A DNA stretch of 25,737 nucleotides, taken from Cochliopodium minus (taxonomy: Eukaryota; Discosea; Himatismenida; Cochliopodiidae). Position numbers and translations under genes: made by a program. How positions within the stretch are numbered: the first letter of the stretch is position 1; every line of letters starts with the position of its first letter. This document shows positions 1 to 10,373 of the stretch, in pieces. The notes below the pieces were generated by a model. The model was not told the origin of the DNA, searched no databases, and saw only the letters and a program-made list of their open reading frames with translations. The DNA lies in assembly GCA_024220525.1 (NCBI GenBank), contig JAMYWO010000387.1, forward strand, positions 1-25,737. Direction: 5' to 3'.

Positions 1-121
1 AAATAAAAAATAAAAAATAAAAAATAAAAAATAAAAAATAAAAAATAAAAAAAAATAAAATAAAATAAAAAATAAAATAAAAAAAAAAAAAATAAGCAAA
101 AAAATAAAAAATTTTTTTTAC
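1..121. repeat. (AAATAA)n-like low-complexity tract in a DOCK intron
   Basis: Nearly pure A/T with AAATAA units. It lies in the intron after the exon ending at 122 (donor GT at 121-120 on the minus strand). The sense strand of the gene therefore reads as a T-rich (TTATTTTT)n intron. Confidence 0.9.
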
Positions 122-322
122 CAGTGTTTTGATTGAAAGTGGAGGGGTTGTACTTGGATAAAAGAAGGTGTTTGGAGAGAGAGGAGGACATAGAGGAAGT
201 GAGAGAGGAAGAAGGTGTCATATCCGACTTGTCCTTCTCTTCAAATCTTTTAAATGTCTCAAATATTCCTATTTTAAATTAAATTTAATAATAAATAAAT
301 CAAAAAATAAAAAACATCAAAA

Positions 323-353
<31 letters not shown>

Positions 354-1422
354 TAAAAATAAAAATAAAAATAAAAAAAAATAAATAAAAAGTGATTATA
401 AATAAATAAAAATAAAAAACAATGAAAAAATAAATAATAAATTTTACCTTCATATTTAAAAGTAGTTAAAACGAAGTTTAAGATTTTGAAAAAGGTGATA
501 ATTCTTTTTTGGGTTTCTTTTTTGATCCAGTTCTCGTAGATGTCTTCCCTCACATGTTTCAAGATGAAAGCAATGCAGATGGAGAGTTCTCTCTTCTCCT
601 CGTTTTTCAGTCTGTTCACCACTTCTTCCCAATTGTCTATCAGCTATATCCCCAAATAAAAATAAAAATAAAGAAAAATATTTCTGTATTAGATCAAAAT
701 TTAATAAAATAAATAAAAAATAAAAAATAATAAAAAAAATGATGTTCAATAATTTGGTATCTTGTGTTAATATATGTAAAAATTGATCCAAAATATAAGT
801 GATCACTTATTTAAAAACAATTTAAAAAAAATAATGATCAAAAAAAAAATGAATTAAAAACATCAAAATGAAAAAAAACAATTAAAACAATTTTAAAAAA
901 AAATAATGATCAAAAAAAAAATGAATTAAAAAATAAATTCCTGTTTTTTCTAATTAACATAATATTGAAAAAAAAATATTAAATAAAAAAAAAAAAAAGA
1001 ATTTACCAAGGGGATGAAAGGAAAGTAAATGGAAATGAGAAAAGAAGAGTGCTGAGAAAAAGAAGGATCAAGTTGATGAGAAAATAAGATGGAACGAAAA
1101 GTCTTTAAAGATTTCAAAGAAACATTGGATTGTTTAAAAGTGATCAAATACAAATGACTCACTAAATGACTCGTTAACAAACCTACTAAAGGATGAGTCA
1201 ATAAAGAAGATTGAATGTTTAAATGAGAAGAATTGTCTTTGTAACAAGAAAGGGAAGGAAAGTTGAGTTGATTGTAATGTTTTACTTTACTTATCCTCTC
1301 GAAAAAATCAAACAAAAGTCTGCTGTGTTCTCCCACTCCGTCACTCAATCCGTCGCAATAACTCTGTATCTGTTTTTTTTTCAAAAAAAATCATTGGGAA
1401 AAAATAAAAATAAATTAATTTT

Positions 1423-1456
<34 letters not shown>

Positions 1457-1471
1457 ATAAAAATGAAAAAT

Positions 1472-1508
<37 letters not shown>

Positions 1509-4500
1509 AAATACTAAATAAAAAATTAAAAAAATAAAAAATAAAAAATACAACTAATAAAAATAAAAATAAAAAAATAAATAATAATAAAAAATAAAAA
1601 ATAAAAATAAAAATAAAAAATAAAAAATAAAAAATAAAAAATAAAAAATAAAAAATAAGTAAAAAATAAATCAGAATAAGAAAAAACTAAAATAAAAAAA
1701 AAATATAGCAAAAATGAAAATGAATAAATTTTTAAAATCAAAAAATAAATAAAAATAAAAGTGAAGTAAAATGAATAAAATGTTTAAAATAAAAAAAAAA
1801 ATAAAAAAAAATAATAATAAAAATAAAAAATAAATAAAAAAAATAATTACAAGGTTAAGAACGAGACCACGATCAAGGATGCAAAGCAAATCAGAGAGGA
1901 AAAGAGCGACATTCTGGTTGAGAACAGAAGCGACATGATAACGGTTGTCATCCAAAGAAATAGAATTGACTTTACTCAAAAGAAGAGAGAAAAGAAGGGA
2001 AAGAGAATCTCTATCATCCTGACTTATTCTCGTTTTACGAGTTTCCAATTTAGTGAGAGAATCATTATTCATTTTGAAATGAAAAGAGTATGACTTGATG
2101 ATCAAATCAAAAAAGAACCAACTGTACAAATACACTATTTCTCCCATCTCTTCTTCGTTACTCACATTACTGTTTATGTTGTTTATATTTCCACTCAGTT
2201 GTTGGGAGAGGAGGGAGAGGAGGGTGGATGCCAACACTTTTTTGGAGTCTTCTCGGGGCTTCCATATGTATTTCACGTATGCTCCCACGTGTTCGTTTCT
2301 CACTTCTCCGCTGTTGTGTTGGTATACCCTTTTTTTTTTCATTAAAATTGAATAAAAAATGAACCATAAAAATATTAAAAAAAATATCAAAATAAAAAGT
2401 AATAATAAAAAAATATCAAAATAAAAAGTAATAATAAAACTTTTGTGATTAAAAAAAAAATTTTAATTAAAATAATAATCAAAAAGATAAAAAAAAATGA
2501 TATCAAAATGAAATCATAATCCGCCAAAAAAAATCTGATTTAAAAAATTTATAATTAAAATTGTAGATGAAAAAAAAAAGATAAAAAAAAAAATAATGTG
2601 ATAAAAAGAAAATACTTGTTCAAGATATGGAAAAGGGTGGAGAAGGAAGATTTGAGGAGAAGAGGATCATCAGAAAGTTGGAGGATGGAAAGGAGGGAGT
2701 TGAAAAGAAGGTAGAGATTCTGCAAAAGGGCGTTGGGGTTGGAAAACTTGAGAGGGGAGAGGAGAGAAGGAGAAAGAGACTGCAAATTGGAAAGATCAAA
2801 ATGATTGAAAAAAGATTGGAGAGGGAAATCTTGATTAAGAATGGAAGAAACCAACTTGGTAGAAAAAGAAAAGATGGGTCTTTGAGTGACCCACTTGATT
2901 GACTCTTCATCTATGTTGGGATCCATGTAACGAGTAGGAAGATCCAAGGTACATGCAAGTTGATGTTCTCCATCACCAACAAAATGCCATTCGCCTTCTT
3001 TCTCTTGCAAAAGGGGAAGAAAGGCATAGGCGATGGGTGTTTTGACGGGTTCCTCTTTTTTCTTTTGTTTGCAGGTGATGTGGTAGACGATGAAGAGGAG
3101 ATGATGGCTCTTTTTGATGTCGACGGGGAGGGAGATTTTGATTTCTTCGTTGAAGGAAGGTTTGGTCACATGATAGGTCACCCCACTCATGTAATGATCG
3201 GAAAAGAGGGAGGGAGAGGATGATCCAGCAAAAATGGAATTGATCCCCTTGTTGCCCACATTCTCATCATTCTCCATCAATTTCACTTCTATCGCTATAT
3301 TTCTTTTTGCAGAGGAGGATGCTGGATGTTTGGAAAGATTGATCTCGCTCAGATTCACATAGAGATGGTGGATAAAGCTCATTTTGGGTTCTCTCACTTT
3401 GTAGATGTGAATGTTTTCCAATACTCTGATGGGAGAATCTTTTTCTTCGAATGGACTCAATTTCAAAAGAGCTGGATTCAATCTCCCGCTGATTTTCTCT
3501 TTTTTCTTAATTAATTTGATATCAAACACAAATTCACCAGGCAATGCTTTCATTTTCTAGAAAGATGTGTTTGTTTTAATAGGTGTTAAAAACTAAAAAT
3601 AAAACTTTTACCTTCTTTTCATTCAACATTGGGATCAATTTCTCCACAACATCAGATACCTTGTAGTATTGTTTCACAGGGTAAAATTGGAGTTTTGCAG
3701 GAGAAATTCCGAAACAAGCAATTCTGTTCTCAAAGATACTTAAAGCAGCTGCTGCAAATGGTTGTCTGAATTCATGCATTCTCTTGAATGATGTTTCATT
3801 TTCTATTTGATACTTTGTGATTTCTTTTGGTTTCATCTATTGAAAGAAAAAATATGAGTATTTGAAGTAAGTGGGGAAGAAAATCTTACAGAATCATATT
3901 TGAAATAGATATTTTGTCCTTCCTCTACTTCTTTTCCATTCAGAATCTTATCCAAAAAGAATACCAAATAAAGAGAATTTCTATGTTCTTTTGTTGGCAA
4001 TTCAAATAGAAATTTCTTGATAGTGGTCTCCAAAACTGAATCTCCCTATTAAAGAAAAATGTGGATAAAATCCAAAAAAAAAATAAAGATTTTCTTTTAT
4101 TCTTACCAAATTTCCGAGAAGAACATTCAAGCCTTTATTGTTGAAATCAAAATGGAAATCTTCGGAAACTTTCACTTTATTTTCAAAATCATAAAGAGCA
4201 ACCCTACAGAAAAAGGGTTCATCGAGTTTAGATCCTATATCAAAACCCAATTTCTTTGCTTCAATGAAAAGACTGTCCACTTTGGAGTATTCTAAAGGTG
4301 GACTCATTGATCTTTTTTCGAGCTCTTCCAATTTATCGAATGTTTTATCAATGTATAATTCCTTTGATTGTTCCAACTATAATATATATATATATATATA
4401 TAATTTGTGAATTCTTTAATTTATAAAGAATTTTTCTTACCCTTTCCTTCTTTGAATTTTTTCTTATTGTTTCATTAAAATCTTGAAATATGATATCTTT

Positions 4501-5074
4501 TGGATTTGTGGAGAAAGAATCATTGTTTTCATCGACTTCTGATTCAAATTTTTCTGCTTCTATCTTTGAAGGATCAAGGGAAATAGTTTCTCTATCATTA
4601 TCTATCTCTATTTTTTTCCAATTTTGTTCATAAATTTTAAATGATTCTTGTATATATGCAGGTAACGTATTTTTATCAATGTATTTCTATTTTTAAATAT
4701 ATTTAGAATGGGAAGTTAATAAAATTAAATATAAATTTTTTTGGTGAAATAGAAAAGTTTACTGGAATGGATGAATCTATGGTTGATAAATTTCTTATTT
4801 TTTCTTCCAATTTTACATCAACCTCTGAGATTAAAGAAATTGCAGATTTATCGGTATTTTTAATTATATTTTGATAATCATCTTCCCAATCTGTAAAATT
4901 AGAATTGGATATCAATACTTTTTGTATTGTGGATTGAATTTTGATATTGGTATATTTTTTTTCCATCGCTTCTTTCATATCTTCCTTCCTTTCCAACTCT
5001 GTCATGTTTCTTTTCTTTTTGACCCAAGATCTTGATAGGGTGCTTTGCATTTCTTTCTCTGTTGGAATCTGCAT
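1..5074 (-). CDS. DOCK-family (Zizimin/DOCK-D-like) guanine nucleotide exchange factor, 5' part; runs off the left edge
   Basis: Exons (minus): 5074-4763, 4686-4441, 4376-4107, 4045-3890, 3836-3612, 3556-2616, 2328-1851, 1369-1007, 643-448, 268-122, about 1111 codons, all phases consistent. DOCK proteins activate Rho-family GTPases (Rac/Cdc42) at membranes. The large sixth exon carries the C2/DHR-1 domain, roughly residues 464-620: LYVNLSEINL, then a YMSGVTYHVTKPSF stretch and HHLLFIVYHITC, then TPIAYAFLPLLQ. Downstream come the helical (ARM-like) parts with the family block YSWFFFDLIIKS and LDRGLV. Upstream exon three has FFCRVALYDFENKVKVSEDF, matching the pre-C2 region of Zizimin proteins. 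No N-terminal PH domain is seen: the protein starts with a charged region. The start is chosen because an A-run precedes the ATG and no acceptor-linked upstream exon is visible in the 145 bp to the next gene. The catalytic DHR-2 domain would lie to the left, outside the window. Family assignment is firm; the subfamily is likely. Confidence 0.9.
300..425. repeat. (AAAAAT)n microsatellite in a DOCK intron
   Basis: Tandem AAAAAT units fill much of the 179-bp intron 269-447. Open frames across it encode only F/Y runs and are not genes. Confidence 0.9.
795..810. repeat. 16-bp perfect palindrome ATAAGTGATCACTTAT
   Basis: Perfect inverted repeat with a GTGATCAC core inside the DOCK intron 644-1006. 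A related palindrome with the same core is at 11955-11970 in the ankyrin gene. Function unknown; it could be a remnant of a small mobile element or chance in AT-rich DNA. Confidence 0.6.
822..931. repeat. Direct repeat pair of about 38 bp (822-860 and 893-931)
   Basis: Two near-identical copies containing AATAATGATCA, an A-run and TGAATTAAAAA lie in the same 363-bp DOCK intron. They suggest local tandem duplication. Confidence 0.7.
1427..1850. repeat. Long (AAAAAT)n-like tract in a DOCK intron
   Basis: This is most of the 481-bp intron 1370-1850. It consists of AAAAAT/AAAATAAAA units with scattered substitutions. No exon is visible inside. Confidence 0.9.
2373..2439. repeat. Tandem duplication of a unit of about 33 bp in a DOCK intron
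   Basis: The unit ATATCAAAATAAAAAGTAAT plus flanking A/T occurs twice back to back inside intron 2329-2615. The rest of the intron is A/T-rich and holds no visible exon. Confidence 0.75.
4379..4402. repeat. (AT)n microsatellite at an intron acceptor
   Basis: About eleven AT units lie immediately upstream of the acceptor of the third DOCK exon (minus strand), so the polypyrimidine tract is replaced by TA repeats. Confidence 0.85.
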
Positions 5075-5219
5075 TTTTTTTTTGTTTGATGAACAATTTT
5101 TTTTTAGTTTATATTAGGAATATTGGAAAATAATTAAATAATATTCTATTTTTGATTGTACCAAAAAGGTAAAAATAGAAAATTATAACACTAATATAAA
5201 CAAATTTAATAAAACAATC
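5075..5219. other. Short intergenic gap between the FYVE and DOCK genes
   Basis: A 145-bp A/T-rich stretch must hold both the 3' end of the FYVE transcript and the DOCK promoter. No specific motif is recognised. Confidence 0.6.
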
Positions 5220-6938
5220 TCAATTGTTATCATTATTATTTAGGACCAATAAACTAAAACATAACTGACAAACTCGAACCTTGTTGGGATAATTGTATTC
5301 TTGGGGTAATTGTACAGAATGTTTTGTACATTCTTTACAGAATACTTGCTTACAACACCTGCAGTGATGTCTTCTCAAAAAAAAGGAAAAAATTTGACCA
5401 CAATCACAAACAGCCCTACTGTCATCTGGTTGCCAAGGTAATAAAGGATCTGGTAAATTTAAATCTTTTTTGGGGATTGTTACTAAAAATGAAATGAAAA
5501 AAGTTTTAAAAAAGTTTTTTAAAAAAAAAGGAAAACATACTGGGTTTTATCTCTCTTTCTTCAACTCTTTGTTTAAAAGAGTTATAATCATCCTGTTTAT
5601 CCAGTTTTTCATCTTGGAGAATAAAAGAGACACTTTTGGTTCGTTTTTTAGGCTTTTTTTGAACTTGGTGCTGAGAAAAACCCACAATACCACTGTCAGA
5701 TGGTGAACTGTAAGAACACAACTCCAATACTGGTAGTTTTTCTCCTTCATTGTCCAAAAGTAAAGTTGGACTAAACAAAAATAAAGGGAAAAAGTTTTCA
5801 AATGAAAAAAAAAATACCTGTCTTGAGGACAATTTACTCCTCCATCTCCTTTCATTTGGTATGCCCTATGGAACGCTTTTAACAAAGAAGAAGCTTCCGG
5901 AAAAATCATCGAGTTTTTATAATGCCAATTATCTTTTAATTGAAAGGGGAGAATGATTATTTGCATTTTGAGAATGATCAAATGAATCTCATTAAATTGA
6001 TTTTAAATAATTTTGTTACCTAATTCTTCATGTGTCCTCCATTCTACAACAATTTTCCCATCTTTGACCAAACAAGGAGAAATTTCTTTTTTTTGATTTT
6101 TATATTTGCCAATGTATCTGATGAACTCTCCCACCTAATGTTTAAAAGATTAATTAATGTTATTTATATCAATAGGCTTGTTAATTCAATTACCCATCCA
6201 TCCCATTTTGAAAATTCTGATTTCAATTTTAAAGATTCGAACATTTCGGAAGCAAAAAGTTGGCAATTTGCCTTTGAATAAATCAGATAAATTAATCAAT
6301 TTTTCACACTTTATTGATACTTACAGAAATAGTGTGATAATTTTTGCTACAATTCCATCTTTGGATCACTGTGAATAGATGATTGGATTAATTGAAGAAA
6401 TTGTGAAAATTCAAATTATATTTTACCTTTGCAAATCGCAAGTCTATTTTCTTCTGTATTATCGATCACAGGTACTTCATTTCCATTCATATCTTGCGGA
6501 TAAAAAAGAGCAGTCGCACCTTGTGCTTTAAAATCTTTTATCAAAGCAAATTCAGAAGAAAACCAATGAACTACTTTGTCCGCTATTTGAATTCCTAAGT
6601 GTGCAGAGCCTATTTCTTGTGTCATTGATGCAAATGTCCCAATTATCCTTTGAGCTAATGTACATAAAATATTTGCTCTCACATATAATCTAAAATTATT
6701 AAAATTAACAAATTCTTGAGACCAAATGATTCAAAGATTACCTCAAAACGAAAAAATTTTGTTTCATTTCTATTGTCCTCCCAAATAATTGTTTTTCTAT
6801 ACATTTTAAATCAGTAACACTTTCGAATTCATCATAAATATCGCCGTCATACTTATTATAATATTTCCTCAATAAACTTGCAACATTCTTTCCTTTTCCA
6901 AATCCCTCGGGTAATTCAAGACCAGAATCATCTATCAT
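5220..6938 (-). CDS. FYVE zinc-finger protein with a possible LRAT/NlpC-P60-like papain-fold domain
   Basis: Eight exons (minus): 6938-6742, 6689-6427, 6368-6325, 6271-6194, 6134-6020, 5932-5818, 5770-5541, 5482-5220; 434 residues. The C-terminal FYVE finger (about 364-423) has W364-Q-P-D, the RRHHCR core at 384-389, VFCKEC and the closing RVCQLC, so it should bind phosphatidylinositol 3-phosphate on endosomes. One oddity: the first zinc knuckle is C373-D-C375, one residue shorter than the usual CxxC. The N-terminal half has AHLGIQIADKVVHWF (His96) and, further on, SANCQLFASEMF (Cys171). That His-then-Asn-Cys order is typical of permuted papain-fold proteins (LRAT, PPPDE, NlpC/P60 relatives), so a hydrolase or acyltransferase role is possible; this part is inference. 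The start follows AAAATA and lies 102 bp below the RGS gene stop. It ends in TGA, supporting a standard code. Confidence 0.85.
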
Positions 6939-7040
6939 TATTTTAATAAATCTAAAAATAAACCTGATTTTTTTATTTATATTCTTTCAGAGATGTTTTT
7001 GCATACAAATCAAAAAAATGATTTTAATTTCAAATGAAAT

Positions 7041-8626
7041 TTATTTACTCAATGTTAATCTCAAAAAATTAAAAAATTGATGGCTAGATTTGAATCTAAC
7101 AAAAGAATCATTTCTGACCAAATAAGAAATGTGTTTTCTGGCATCTTCAAAAGAAGACAAAATCAAACTATCATTTACGAAACCATCATCAAGAGGAGAA
7201 GAGAGATTGGAAGGAAGATTAAGTTGCCTCAGAGAAGCACAGGAGATGTACTCAGTGTAAAGATCTTTACCAATATTTTTACTTAAAGGTTCTTTTTGTT
7301 GTTGGAGAGATTTCATCTTCATTAAAAAATCCACATTCTCATCAGAGTGTTCTTTTTTTAAAAATTCCTTCAAGAAAGATAATCCTTGATCACTATCGAA
7401 AAATTTTTCGTAACTCCTAAAATAATTAAATAATTCAATTTAATGTATTTAATTTTTTTTTTAATTAAAAAATAAAGAATAAACCAATTTCCAATTAGAT
7501 TATTTTTCTTTTCTTCAGCAAGAAAGTCAAAAGAGTTGTACTTGATATAGCTAGAAAACTCATCAAGGTTGATGAACATGTCTTTGTTTTGATCGAACAT
7601 ACCAAAAATTTCATGTACCTTTTTAAAATGAGATGTAAGAAAAAAAATAAAAAAATTATCTTTTACCAGCTGAAATAATAATAAAAAAATTTCAAAAAAT
7701 TTCAAAAAAAATTTTTTTTTTGCATCAATATCACCTCATATATTCCCCTTTTTTTCTCAACATGAATTTTGTCTTCTATTTTAATTTTTTGTATGTCTAA
7801 AACCAATTGGTAATACTCTCTCTTAGAAAGTTGTTTATCTTTTGATTGATCATAATGATCAAAAGCCACTATTTTTAAAAAATAATGAGAATAAAAAATA
7901 ATGAGAAAAAAATAAAAAATTTTTAAATTGAATTTTTTTACGTTTAATGTTTTGCGTAGTTGGATCTTCTAATGTTCTTCTCATTAGACTTAAATTCTCA
8001 TTGCTATGCATGATTCTTACTTTCTCAGAATATTCCTTTACAAAATCTTCAAATTCAGCAAAAGAAATGTGTTTATCATTATTTGAGTCGTATAAACCAA
8101 ACAACTCTTTTGCATAGGAGTTTATGATTCTTAGAATTTAATGATTTCAAAAATGAAAAAAATGTAAAAAAAAAATGTAAAAAATCACTGAATTACATTT
8201 TTTCACATTGTTTTTTGGAAATTTCTCCGGACTTTTTTTGTTCATGTAAGTTATTTGTTGAACAAATCAAATAAGTAAGTTCCTCCATTTCCTTTTCAGA
8301 GATTCCCTTTTTAAATTCTTTATACACTAATATTCGTAATATTAAATTCAATTTAAAATTTCAAAGTTGAAAATTAAATGTATATTGAGTTCATTTTTTG
8401 TCGGCGATTTAATAAAATTTTAATGGATATTTACGGATTTTGGCCAGATTAAGAAACTCATCAAAGTTTATGTTTCCATCTCCATCAATATCGAATTTAT
8501 TAAATGCATCTGATTATTTTTTGAGAATTTTATACAAAATTAAATTTATTCAAAAAAGAAACCTCTGATAGATTGTTGATCTCCCTGATTCAAGAATGCC
8601 TTTTTCAAACAATTTGAATTTCCCAT
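7041..8626 (-). CDS. Lipidated four-EF-hand protein fused to an RGS domain
   Basis: Seven exons (minus): 8626-8563, 8509-8435, 8326-8197, 8129-7942, 7868-7735, 7618-7485, 7416-7041; 366 residues. The N-terminus MGNSNC fits N-myristoylation at Gly2 with a palmitoylatable Cys6, as in neuronal calcium sensors and many membrane-tethered signalling proteins. Four EF-hand loops follow: DIDGDGNINFDE (28-39), DSNNDKHISFAE (104-115), DQSKDKQLSKRE (159-170) and DQNKDMFINLDE (206-217). All keep acidic position 1, position 5 and Glu12, so calcium binding is likely. The C-terminal part from about 243 is an RGS domain (FLKEFLKKEHSDENVDFL, then LYTEYISC, then RNDSFVRFKSS), which normally speeds GTP hydrolysis by G-alpha subunits. 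The protein is probably a membrane-bound, calcium-controlled regulator of heterotrimeric G-protein signalling. The start is fixed by the MG motif and phase agreement through every intron. Confidence 0.88.
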
Positions 8627-8823
8627 ATGAATTTAAATGGATGTTTTCAATTTTTTTTTTGTTTTGAATAATTTTCAAAAAGAGGATTATTTTGATTTAT
8701 CCTGAAGTGAAATCTCACAATTAAGAAAGTTGTAAATCTTCTCTTTTAGGAAAGGGAATAACTGAATATATTGGAAAATTATAAAAAATAAAAAAAATTG
8801 AAAACACCTTTCAAATCTGTCAA
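8627..8823. promoter_or_regulatory. Putative bidirectional promoter region
   Basis: A 197-bp A/T-rich gap lies between the divergent starts of the EF-hand/RGS gene (minus) and the charged-protein gene (plus). Both promoters must lie here or in the flanks. No TATA or initiator motif stands out from the base composition, so this call rests on position alone. Confidence 0.4.
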
Positions 8824-10298
8824 ATGGATAAAAAAGATAAAGGAATAAATCAAGCTCTTGCATCATGGGTTTTATCTTCTAGATTTTAAAATTTTATAAA
8901 ATTTTAAAAATATATATCTATTTCTAATAGATATCTGGTGGTGATGAATCAGTCCAAAAAGATATAGAGAAAAATCCAACGAAATTAAAATCTGCCAAGA
9001 AATTATCAGATTTGAAGAAAGAAGAAAAACTAGAAAAGAAAGAAAAAGAAAAACAGGAGAAGGAGAAGAAAGAAAGAGAAAAAAAGGAGAAAAAAGAGAA
9101 AGAAAAATTGGAAAAAGAAAGGAAGAAAAACAACAAGAAATCACTCACCCCTTCTGAAAAGAAAAAGATCTTGAAGAGAATGAATTCTGTCAAAAAATCA
9201 AACAAAGATGAATTGGTTGTAAGTGTGATTTCCAATTGGATTGATGGAAGCCAAGAACCAACAGGGAAACCAAAAATAAGCAAAAAAGAAAAAAAGGTGA
9301 AGATCGTAGAACCACATGAACAAAGAAAGTCTGACATCATTTCATCAAAGAGGGATGAATTAAACAAAGATCCCATCTCCCCCAAACAAGAAGAGAAAGG
9401 AATCGTTTCCAATTTGAAACAATCCACTGCGAATAACAATATCTCTACGGAAGAAACCAAAAATGGAAACAACCACCTCATCGAAAAAAATATTAAGGAA
9501 GTGGAGGATGAAGGGAGCTCTTTGGATTCTCTTGAAAATGAGGATTTGTCAAATTCCTCTCCAAGTGAAGAGACTCCTGATTTGCCAAATGGTGGTGAAC
9601 TCGACACTTCTCCTTTAAATATTGAATTGAGCGAGCCCAGTGAAGATGCTCCAGATTCTCCTTTTGATGAGAACAATCAAAATTCTTCCAGTGTCAAAAT
9701 TGAGAATATTATTAACAATAATACCTCAAATAATAACACAACATCTCCAAATGAGAAAGCAATAACTGAAAATTCGAATCAACACAAACCAAATGAATCA
9801 AATAACACCCCATCCACTTCTCAAATCCCACAAAATAACTCTGCCATTTCTTCCAATCCCACTTCAAAAGATACACCCAACAAAATCACAACATCAACTT
9901 TAACCGAGGATAATCACAAAGGAGATAAGGACAAAAAAGAGAATAATGAAACAAAAAATCAAAATGAAGAAACCATTCAAAAGCCAATCCAAAGATCAAC
10001 TGATTTATCTTCTGAAAAGCAAAAACCTTTGAAGAATTCAAAAGAGGAAGAAAAAAACTCTGAATCTTCAGAATCAGAATCTGAAGATTCCAAAGAAGAC
10101 AAAAAAATCTTTAAAATGTTGCACAGTAAGTTAAAAGATTTCGAAAAAGAAGATAATGATGAAGATAACAAGGATGATGATTCTTCTTCCTCTTCTTCGA
10201 GTAGTGATGATGATGATGACGATGATGATTCTGATTCAGAATACAATGAAAAGTTTAAAGCTTTGGAAGAAAAGATCAAAAAAATGGAAAAGAATTAA
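8824..10298 (+). CDS. Highly charged low-complexity protein, basic N-terminal half and acidic C-terminus
   Basis: Two exons, 8824-8868 and 8931-10298, give 470 residues. The first exon encodes MDKKDKGINQALASW, joined in phase to ISGGDESVQ; its donor is GTTTTATC rather than the commoner GTAA. Residues about 40-75 are almost only K and E (repeats of KEKEKQEKEKKE type), likely a single charged helix or coiled coil. A Ser/Asn/Thr-rich middle follows. Near the end is a Ser run then an Asp run (genomic 10177-10235), then a short EKFKALEEKIKKMEKN helix. No catalytic domain is recognised. Possible roles include scaffold, nucleolar or histone-binding acidic protein; none can be chosen from the sequence. 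It ends 75 bp from the convergent ankyrin gene. The first exon is less certain than the second. Confidence 0.75.
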
Positions 10299-10373
10299 TT
10301 CTTCTTATTTTTTCATAATCTTGTATAATATTTAAATTAAATTTCAAAAAATCAAAATAATATTTTTTTTAAT

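Noticed and set aside
1-110. CRISPR-like regular repeats (AAATAA units)
   Set aside because: The unit is 6-7 bp with no spacers; it is an intronic microsatellite in a eukaryotic gene.
1341-1741. Long minus-strand frames encoding F/Y/L/I runs
   Set aside because: They are translations of the AAAAAT repeat tract in an intron and resemble membrane proteins only by composition.
3326-3514. Plus-strand frames across the DOCK C2 exon
   Set aside because: They are shadows of the minus-strand DHR-1 coding sequence.
8924-9676. 250-residue Ser/Phe-rich frame on the minus strand
   Set aside because: It is the antisense shadow of the K/E/S-rich plus-strand gene, which has a consistent start and splice join.
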